Assembly: GCA_033964015.1 (NCBI GenBank)
Contig: CM066914.1
Span: 32,781,492 to 32,845,491 of the forward strand
Direction of reading: 5' to 3'
Length of the DNA: 64,000 bases
Source of the DNA: Scolanthus callimorphus
Taxonomy: Eukaryota > Cnidaria > Anthozoa > Actiniaria > Edwardsiidae
The position numbers and the translations under genes were made by a program. Below the pieces are notes generated by a model. The model saw only the letters and a list, made by a program, of their open reading frames with translations. It did not search any database and had not been told where the DNA came from. Of the stretch, positions 57,196 through 64,000 are shown piece by piece; positions within the stretch are counted from its first letter, which is position 1; the number at the start of each line of letters is the position of its first letter.

Positions 57196-58651
57196 CCTGC
57201 AAATACCATAGCTGCACCAGTAGCCATAGAGAAGCTACCTTGCTATATTGTAGCAATAATGGTGAGTAGCTATTGTACCTTAGCTAGAAATGACTACACT
57301 AGCTTAAAGTAACATTGGTAGCCTAGCTAGAGTAGGCCTGTTTTCCGCTTAGAGTAGCATAGGTAACGATCGTAGAGAGAGTAGCTATGGTAGCCTAGCT
57401 AGAGTAGCGTACAGTAGCTTAGAGTTGCATAGGTAACAATGGTAGAGAGAGTAGCGATGGTAGCCTAGCTAGAGTAGCGTACGGTAGCTTAGAGTAGTAT
57501 AGGTAACGGTAGTAGAGAGAGTAGCGATTGTAGCCTAGCTAGAGTAGCGTACAGTAGCTTAGAGTAGTATAGGTAACGATGGTAGAGAGAGTAGCTATGG
57601 TAGCCTAGCTAGAGTATCGTACAGTAGCTTAGAGTTGCATAGGTAACAATGGTAGAGAGAGTAGCGATGGTAGCCTAGCTAGAGTAGCGTACGGTAGCTT
57701 AGAGTAGTATAGGTAACGGTGGTAGAGAGAGTAGCGATTGTAGCCTAGCTAGAGTAGCGTACAGTAGCTTAGAGTAGTATAGGTAACGATGGTAGAGAGA
57801 GTAGCTATGGTAGCCTAGCTAGAGTAGCGTACGGTAGCTTAGAGTTGCATAGGTAACTATGGTAGAGAGAGTAGCTATGGTAGCCTACAATGCTAGAGTA
57901 GCGTACAGTAGCTTTAGAGTTGCATAGGTAACGATGGTAGAGAGAGTAGCGATGGTAGCCTAGCTAGAGTAGCGTACTGTAGCTTAGAGTAGTATAGGTT
58001 GTTGTGGTAGAGAGAGTAGCTATGGTAGCCTAGCTAGAGTAGCGTACTGTAGCTTAGAGTAGTATAGGTTGTTGTGGTTAGCTATGGTAGCCTAGCTAGA
58101 GTAGCGTATCGTAGCTAGCTTAGAGTAGTATAGGTTGTTGTGGTAGAGAGAGTAGCTATTGTAGCCTAGCTAGAGTAGCGTACAGTAGCTTAGAGTTGCA
58201 TAGGTAACGATGGTAGAGAGAGTAGCGATGGTAGCCTAGCTAGAGTATCGTACAGTAGCTTAGAGTAGCGAAGGTAGCCAGAGTAGCGATGGTAGCCTAG
58301 CTAGAGTTGCGTACAGTAGCTTAGAGTAGCTTAGGTAGCGATCGTAGAGAGAGTGTAGCGATGGTAGCCTAGCTAGAGTAGCGTACAGTAGCTTAGAGTT
58401 GTATAGGTAACGATGGTAGAGAGAGTAACTATGGTAGCCTAGCTAGAGTATCGTACGGTAGCTTAGAGTAGTATAGGTTGTTGTGGTAGAGAGAGTAGCT
58501 ATGGTAGCCTAGCTAGAGTAGCGTACAGTAGCTTAGAGTAGGTTAGGTAACGATGGTAGAGAGAGTAGCGATGGTAGCCTAGCTAGAGTAGCGTACAGTA
58601 GCTTAGAGTTTGATAGGTAACAATGGTAGAGAGAGAAGCGATGGTAGCCTA
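57196..58651. repeat. Minisatellite, ~70-bp unit (first block)
   Basis: About 20 units of gtagcctagctagagtagcg, tacagtagcttagagtagta, taggtaacgatggtagagag, with unit variants. It is interrupted at a TA by the composite element and resumes at 62967. Confidence 0.95.
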
Positions 58652-58948
58652 CAATCCCCGCCAAAACTGTTGACCCATTTTGCAAAATCGGTGCCCCTAC
58701 TGGCGGATATGGGTGCCTATCAATACAACTCCGCTCTGCCACGCCCATTTCCCCCCTCCCCCCTAAACCAATGTTGTAGTCCTAGGGCTGAACCTTGCCT
58801 GTCGCATGCTGCTAATAGTAACTCAACATTGGTACGGGGGGAGGGGGGAGGGGAGTTTGTTTTTGTAGGGTGCGTGATTGTTAGGCATGGGATTTACAGT
58901 TGATGTTCCATAACCGGGTAATGGGTCAACTAGTTTTGGCGCGGATTG
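58652..58948. mobile_element. 297-bp MITE, left copy
   Basis: Ends CAATCCCCGCCAAAACTGTT/gacccatt and aatgggtcaactagttttgg/cgcggattg are inverted. An inner inverted pair (ccaatgttg, with C-runs, and caacattgg, with G-runs) makes it nearly palindromic. Differs from the right copy by a single visible base (ctgtcgc versus ctatcgc near 58800). Confidence 0.9.
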
Positions 58949-59408
58949 TATTTTTGGTAATTTCGATCTTTTACATGAAAGCTATTGTCGTCTGCGGTTT
59001 TGATGGTAATATAGGATTGAAAGTTCCTAGTACTATGCATAGCAAAATTTTATGCCAAATCTGACTGACGGGAGCCCTACAATCATGCCTTTACAAAATG
59101 CTCGGGATACCTGTGGTTTCGAAAAAGACCTCATTTTTTAAGGGAAAAGTATAAAACGTTTATAATCTTTTGTAAAATCATGAAATGACGTACGAGCTAA
59201 TAAAAATTGTCTTAACCTTAAGTTTGGTCTTTAAAATCTCCTTCTCTTTCGATTTTTTGTGTAGTTAGGGTATTTTTCCATAAATTCGCGCCCTTTATGC
59301 AAATTAAGGAGCATGCGCTTCACGTTGCCGGCGATAAACAAATGTAGTAAATTTCAAAGCTCGAAGCAGGCGCTACTGTCAGATATTTCTTGCAACTTTC
59401 TTAACAAC

Positions 59409-60773
59409 ATGGACAAGTTAAAAGAATACGGAGGTGACTCATCTTCAAACGAGGGCTCTGACGATGATGGGGATCTAGTCTTGAAGAAAGACAGCGTGCG
59501 CTGTGTTTATCTTGTAACATACAGTCAAGCGAATCTTACGAAATTCCCAACGCGTCGTTCATTCGCAGAGGCAGTTCAAAACTCGTTCTGTAGAGGCTGG
59601 TCTAGAGTGATATCACTTAGCTCTTAAGTTGAATCACAATCAGAGGTGGTTGGGATGTAAGCTTAATCTCGAAAAACAGTATGGGATAGTCGTGAACTTT
59701 TCAAACAGACATCACAACTATTACAGTGCTTGGATGTATGTAACAAAGACGGATAAATACTTTGAAGAAAGCGAGGGCCACCCTTATCTAGGAAACGCTC
59801 CTATCACGGATCATGCTAGCGCAGTTAAAACGAGAAAGTTGGAGGAAGAGGCCGGTGATTGTATTTCTGACGAGGGAGAAGAGAAAGATGAGGGAGAAGA
59901 GAAACCTGAGCGTAAGAAGAAAGTCAAGAGAAAACGACTTACCGCGTTCGAGGTGTCGCAGTTAGTACTTCAACGGGGAATAAAACGATGACAGAATTGC
60001 AAGCTTTAGCCAAGCAACAAAAAGACGAGGGAAAAACCGATCTTGCTGAATTTTTGATTGCGCGAAATACCAAGGTGATAACCGAAATTATCAGTACTAC
60101 TTGGGAAATAGAGAAAGCGCCAGCGCGAATAGAACGTTCTCGTAAGACTAGACTTCAGATACTGGAGGAAACAAGAAAGCAGGACTGCGTGGAAGGCTGC
60201 TGTGGCGATTGGCTCAGGGGAGCAAAAGAAGTTCTTCGAAATAATGATATACCGGTAGCGACGTTCTCGCGCGCCGTGAAACAGTTGTTAAGCGAAGGGC
60301 GAGGAAAATACAGAAATGTTCTCATTACTGGCCCGGCGAATTGCGCCAAAACGTTCATGTTAAATCCCCTTACGCAAATCTACGAGACTTTCACCAATCC
60401 AGCGACAGGAACGTTTGCCTGGGTCGGCGTCGATAACGCGGAATGTATATTCTTAAACGACTTCAGGTGGTCAGCAAATATAATTCCATGGCATGACCTA
60501 CTTCTCTTACTCGAAGGACAAGTCGTACACTTGCCCGCTCCTAAAACGCACTTTGTTAAGGACATAGCACTAGAGAAGGATACCCCTGTGTTTAGCACAG
60601 GGAAACAGCAACCTTTGTATATAAAGAATGGCGAACTTGATCAACTAGAGAATCAAATGATGTCTGTTCGTTTTAGAATTTTCGAGTTCCGCTACCAAAT
60701 ACCCAGAGAGCGAAACAGAGAAATTGCGTCTTGCCCTAAGTGTTTCGCTGAACTAATTCTTTGCTTTCAGTAG
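59409..60773 (+). pseudogene. Rep-like protein: HUH endonuclease plus SF3 helicase, broken
   Basis: Three adjoining frames make up a Rep-like gene related to those of small single-stranded DNA replicons. The start chosen is ATG 59409, before an acidic segment. Frame 1 holds RCVYLVTYSQAN (motif 1). Frame 2 begins by 59629 and holds YSAWMYVTKTD, with the Tyr/Lys of motif 3, and a Lys/Glu-rich linker. Frame 3 (59988-60773) is the helicase: GPANCAKT (Walker A), ECIFLNDFRW (Walker B) and DTPVFSTGKQ (motif C). Breaks: a deletion with frame change near 59600-59630 removes the region around the His-x-His motif, and a 1-base shift occurs near 59985. The Walker A glycine before Lys is Ala, which would probably abolish ATP hydrolysis. 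It may be a captured or transposon-domesticated Rep. It is not active as written. Confidence 0.7.
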
Positions 60774-60835
60774 AGCTCTGACTGAATTTTATATCACCGT
60801 GTATTGTTTTTATCATTTTGCCGAACTCACGGTTA

Positions 60836-60938
60836 ACGGTCTACACGGTCTACACGGTCTACGGCTGTGAAGAAAAAGATACATATTGTATTCACTTTTT
60901 TATAATTGACAGTGTAGACCGTGTAGACCGTATAGCCG
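60836..60938. promoter_or_regulatory. Iteron-like inverted repeat, possible replication origin
   Basis: acggtctacacggtctacac (60836-60855, then a third ggtctacgg) is matched exactly in reverse at 60912-60931. The 10-bp unit CGGTCTACAC is repeated in each arm and the arms are 56 bp apart. The inner loop has a small gtgaa/ttcac stem. It lies about 60 bp beyond the Rep-like stop codon. Tandem iterons plus a stem-loop are the usual form of Rep binding origins, but no nonanucleotide of circular viruses was recognised. Confidence 0.5.
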
Positions 60939-61470
60939 ATCACTGGAATCGCTAAAATTATTGCAAACAAGAACTGTAAATACAAACAAGAACACGTCAA
61001 ATGTTCACAACAGTTAAATCGACGGATTTTCCCACTATTCTCATTTGTTTGGTAGGTCTAGTTTCAGAGATAAAAATAGAAGCTCCAAAAATAGCATGCG
61101 CAGTTTTATGGCGTGCGTTACGTCACGTAACATCGGTCATCGCTCAGCTTATAAACAAGCCTGAGTTTGCTTCCAATACACATTCATCTTAAATCCATTT
61201 ATAAATTAATGTTTTTTCGTGTTTGGGGAGGGACTATAATATCAGGAAAATGGTTCCAAATAAAACTTCAAAGTAGAACATTTATACGTTTTGAATAAAA
61301 ACGCAGTCACATTGTTTCACATTGATATTTATTTACTCAAGCGTAAGTGAAAATCATTACATTATAGAAATAATTGTAACTTTTGGGGATCTGTCCAAAA
61401 AATAAAGTACAATCGTTTCGCCTAGTATTTGATTCGGTCACCTTTTCCCTCAATTATCAGATCCATTCGC
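60939..61470. other. Spacer between Rep-like gene and transposase
   Basis: AT-rich, with no frame or repeat recognised. It contains the 3' end of the convergent transposase transcript (aataaaacg near 61296 and aataaagt near 61400 are not in the needed orientation). Confidence 0.4.
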
Positions 61471-62472
61471 TTAGGCATCGACGTTCATGGTTAAAATTAC
61501 CCGCTCCGAAAATTCATTGAAGGACTCTCGTACGATACTTTGATTTATAGCCTGGCGATGTAGATCTCTTTTTACTAAGTGAAACAAGTTTTCTATTGGA
61601 TTAATATCAGGCGATTTTGAAGGAATAAAAAATTGCTTGGCTTTGCACTTTCTCAAAGCACTTCTTGCATCAGCTGAGTTTTGCGAAGGGTCATTATCCT
61701 GGACGAAAAAACGCTTACTGCTTTTGTTAGCCCTTTTAAATAGCTCTCTGAAATGCGTATTCACATACTGTGAGAAAAAAGGTCCATCTAGTTTTTCGTA
61801 TGCATGGCAACCAATAACGCCATGGCCATGAGAAATAGCGACAAATAGCTTTAACATACGACCTCCAGTACCCTCCTTTCTTCCCTTCGCGGTGCAGCCG
61901 ATCGTTAATCCTTCTCCCTTTTTTCTCCACACACGACCCTTTGGTGCTCTCGCTTGGTCTAGCGGATTTCGTTTGTGGGCAAAACCAACTCCGTCAAGAT
62001 AAAATGCGACGTCTTCTGTCCACACTTTAGGCCCGTATCGTTTCATCTTTCGCGCAAAACGAAGCCTTTTCTTTTTGTCCTTGTGGTTTATAATGCCCTT
62101 TTTCCGAGCTTGTCTATATTTATATCCGAGCCTTCCCATTGTTCTTTGCACTGTCCTTAATGATGCCACCTTCTCTTTAATTCCCGCTCTTTCTTGTACT
62201 CTCTTAGCTGTGAAATTCCCTTCTTTCTCCCTTAACTCCAGCAGACAGCGCTCCACGTGACGTTCGTTGCGCACGCACAATTTCCGTGGTCGACCTCCCG
62301 CATGTTTTTTGTTCTCTTTAGCCTTATTTTTCTGGCATTTCACAATCCTGTACACGGTTTTCCTTGAAACGTTAAACCTCTTGCATATTGCTTTGATTGA
62401 TTCTTGCTTGTCTTCGCGCAAAAACGTAATGTATGCCCTTGTAAAGTCATCTATGCGACCTCGAAAAACCAT
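61471..62472 (-). CDS. Tc1-like transposase, intact
   Basis: A single uninterrupted frame of 333 residues, the normal length for Tc1/mariner transposases. The N-terminus has a helix-turn-helix (SIKAICKRFNVSRKTVYRIV, about residues 24-43) followed by a GGRPRKL hook-like motif and a second helix-turn-helix region (SLRTVQRTMGRLGYKYR). The DDE core shows FYLDGVGF (first Asp), FVQDNDPSQNS (second Asp) and SPDINPIENLF (Glu), with 34 residues between the second Asp and the Glu (DD34E). It would cut and rejoin the element at TA sites in the nucleus. Start at ATG 62472 is the first in frame. No lesion is seen, unlike the adjacent Rep-like gene. Confidence 0.9.
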   Translation of the reverse strand: MVFRGRIDDFTRAYITFLREDKQESIKAICKRFNVSRKTVYRIVKCQKNKAKENKKHAGGRPRKLCVRNERHVERCLLELREKEGNFTAKRVQERAGIKEKVASLRTVQRTMGRLGYKYRQARKKGIINHKDKKKRLRFARKMKRYGPKVWTEDVAFYLDGVGFAHKRNPLDQARAPKGRVWRKKGEGLTIGCTAKGRKEGTGGRMLKLFVAISHGHGVIGCHAYEKLDGPFFSQYVNTHFRELFKRANKSSKRFFVQDNDPSQNSADARSALRKCKAKQFFIPSKSPDINPIENLFHLVKRDLHRQAINQSIVRESFNEFSERVILTMNVDA

Positions 62473-62669
62473 CTTTCTTGTTTCACTTTCGAACGAAAAT
62501 TAGGCGCGAGCACGAAAACGTCACTATCATGGCTGATTCCATATAAGGAGATCTACACATACCGTCAAACGATACCATTCCAAAGGACTCTCTAAGGTGC
62601 TTTTATAAATACCTGAACTACAATTTAAGTCAACACTAAATACCTATAATTTGCCTTATTCCGAAAATA

Positions 62670-62966
62670 CAATCCCCGCCAAAACTGTTGACCCATTTTG
62701 CAAAATCGGTGCCCCTACTGGCGGATATGGGTGCCTATCAATACAACTCCGCTCTGCCACGCCCATTTCCCCCCTCCCCCCTAAACCAATGTTGTAGTCC
62801 TAGGGCTGAACCTTGCCTATCGCATGCTGCTAATAGTAACTCAACATTGGTACGGGGGGAGGGGGGAGGGGAGTTTGTTTTTGTAGGGTGCGTGATTGTT
62901 AGGCATGGGATTTACAGTTGATGTTCCATAACCGGGTAATGGGTCAACTAGTTTTGGCGCGGATTG
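62670..62966. mobile_element. 297-bp MITE, right copy
   Basis: Same orientation and length as the left copy. The transposase gene's upstream side lies about 200 bp away, so this copy may also contain or adjoin its promoter. Confidence 0.9.
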
Positions 62967-63180
62967 TAGCTAGAGTAGCGTACAGTAGCTTAGAGTAGCG
63001 AAGGTAGCCAGAGTAGCGATGGTAGCCTAGCTAGAGTTGCGTACAGTAGCTTAGAGTAGCTTAGGTAGCGATCGTAGAGAGAGTGTAGCGATGGTAGCCT
63101 AGCTAGAGTAGCGACAGTAGCCTAGAGTAGAATAGGTAGCGATGGTAGAGAGAGTAGCGATGGTAGCTAGCTAGAGTAGC
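62967..63180. repeat. Minisatellite, second block
   Basis: Continues the ~70-bp unit after the composite element. Its first ~150 bp repeat the unusual unit order seen at 58240-58390 (gtagcgaaggtagccagagt). Confidence 0.9.
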
Positions 63181-63590
63181 TTAGTAGCCATTGTAGCAAT
63201 AGTAGCCATGGTAGCAATAGGCAATTGTAGCAATAGTAGCTATGGTAGCCATGATAGCAATGGTAGCTATTGTAGCTATGGTAGCTATTGTAGCTATGGT
63301 AGCCATGGTAGCTATGGTAGCCATTGTAGCGGTGGTAGCTATGGTAGCTATGGTAGCCATGGTAGCCATGGTAGCTATGGTAGCTATGGTAGCTATGGTA
63401 GCTATGGTAGCCATGGTAGCTATGGTAGCTATGGTAGCCATGGTAGCTATTGTAGCCATGGTAGCTATGGTAGCCATGGTAGCTATTGTAGCCATGGTAG
63501 CCATGGTAGCTATTGTAGCGATTGGGTAACCATAGTAGCTACTATGTGGTTGTAGTGATTGCTACTAAGATTGCTACAGTAGCGAGAGAA
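63181..63590. repeat. 9-bp satellite ggtagcyat
   Basis: Tandem ggtagctat/ggtagccat units. Because 9 is a multiple of 3, both strands show long open frames of Met-Val-Ala or Gly-Ser-Tyr type; these are artefacts of the repeat. Confidence 0.95.
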
Positions 63591-63661
63591 GCTATATTAG
63601 CTTAGATTATGCCTAGTGCATACATTTAAAACAATAGATCATTTGCTATTTGAAAGTATGA

Positions 63662-63815
63662 TTAGTCGATATCTTTAAAAAATGTAATCCTCTCTTTACT
63701 CCCTAAGCCTTATGAGTCGATATATTTAAAAAAATGTAATCCTCTCTTATTCCCTAAGCCTTATGAGTCGATATCTTTAAAAAAATTTAATCCGCTCTTA
63801 TTCCCTAAGCGAAGG
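63662..63815. repeat. Three ~55-bp tandem units
   Basis: ttag/gagtcgatatctttaaaaaa then (a)tgtaatcctctctta and ttccctaagccttat occurs three times (63662, 63714, 63770) with small changes. Confidence 0.85.
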
Positions 63816-64000
63816 ATGCGCCTCGCGATTGTTGCCTTTGCTTTTTCGCTCTATTCTAATAATAATTGTATAAGCCACTTATTGTTACTACGTCGGATTG
63901 GACAAGCCTAATTTTAACTGTAGTTGCATAGAAATTGCAGGAAAGTGTTAGAAGTTTGCTCATAGTATATTAGATTTGTATTTTTTCTTCCCCAAAAGCT

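Larger units (their letters stand above)
58652..62966. mobile_element. 4.3-kb composite element: MITE - Rep - Tc1 transposase - MITE
   Basis: Starts CAATCCCCGCCAAAACTGTT and ends with the inverted form ggcgcggattg. TA lies on each side (58650-58651, 62967-62968). The flanks gtagccTA and TAgctagagtagcg rejoin to a normal minisatellite unit when the element and one TA are removed, so the whole 4,315 bp behaves as one insertion. Its two ends are 297-bp MITEs in direct orientation. Cargo: a broken Rep-like gene (+), an iteron-like inverted repeat, and a Tc1-like transposase (-). Confidence 0.7.

Noticed and set aside
58652..62966. LTR retrotransposon with 297-bp LTRs
   Set aside because: The direct repeats have their own inverted ends starting CAATC rather than TG...CA, the flank is TA, and the interior encodes Rep and a DDE transposase rather than gag-pol.
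63181..63555. Long Met-Val-Ala and Gly-Ser-Tyr open frames on both strands
   Set aside because: They arise from the 9-bp satellite, which keeps any frame open; no gene signals.

Overview
The window looks like non-coding and repetitive DNA from an animal, most likely a cnidarian (anthozoan or coral-like). I infer this from spliced gene pieces, GT-AG introns, AT-rich intergenic DNA and the mix of transposons: CR1/L2-type and L1-type LINEs, DIRS-type tyrosine-recombinase retrotransposons, Harbinger, Sola-like, P-element-like and Tc1/mariner elements, and GC-rich CCCGGGGGGACTCCC-ended repeats. No rRNA, tRNA, CRISPR or bacterial operon is visible. The species call is an inference only.

Layout. 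1-1.8 kb: one weak exon-like frame. 1.84-4.5 kb: 5'-truncated CR1-like LINE (minus) with a TAAA tail. 5.3-6.4 kb: two MITE-like elements. 7.8-10.5 kb: a two-exon Myb/SANT-like host gene (minus) with a recognisable promoter (NRF1, ETS and CRE-like sites). It is broken by a nonsense codon, frameshifts and an L1-type LINE with a 10-bp target duplication. 10.76-14.61 kb: a Sola-like DNA transposon with ~154-bp terminal inverted repeats and a 4-bp ATTT duplication. It sits inside a LINE 3' fragment and itself contains a 273-bp TA-flanked MITE. 14.9-17 kb: a few first-exon-like pieces. 17.5-18.1 kb: a diverged direct repeat.

18.7-28.5 kb is a nest. An older RT/RNase H retroelement (27.29-28.47 kb plus 18.7-19.3 kb) is split by a DIRS-type element (19.30-27.29 kb). 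The DIRS element has inverted terminal repeats, an internal complementary region, gag, a truncated RT, RNase H and a tyrosine recombinase. In its middle lie 3.4 kb of gene-like DNA: two spliced exons of an integrase-core-like gene (plus) and an alpha-kinase gene (minus) with frameshifts.

28.6-47.3 kb is a tandem array of a ~4.23-kb unit, four full copies and one partial. Each full unit is a Harbinger element with a transposase (the same frameshift in every copy) and a divergent two-exon gene whose product resembles a MATH domain. Diagnostic variants alternate A-B-A-B-A, so the array is a higher-order dimer repeat. It ends next to a P-element/THAP9-like transposase exon.

48.6-56.8 kb is an 8.15-kb element with long, diverged inverted arms, a TAAT duplication, many CTCCA...TGGAG palindromes near both ends and no recognisable gene. 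57.2-63.6 kb is a ~70-bp minisatellite interrupted at one TA by a 4.3-kb composite element. Two nearly identical 297-bp MITEs in direct orientation flank a broken Rep-like (HUH endonuclease plus superfamily-3 helicase) gene, an iteron-like inverted repeat and an uninterrupted Tc1-like transposase gene. This composite is the most interesting candidate system in the window.
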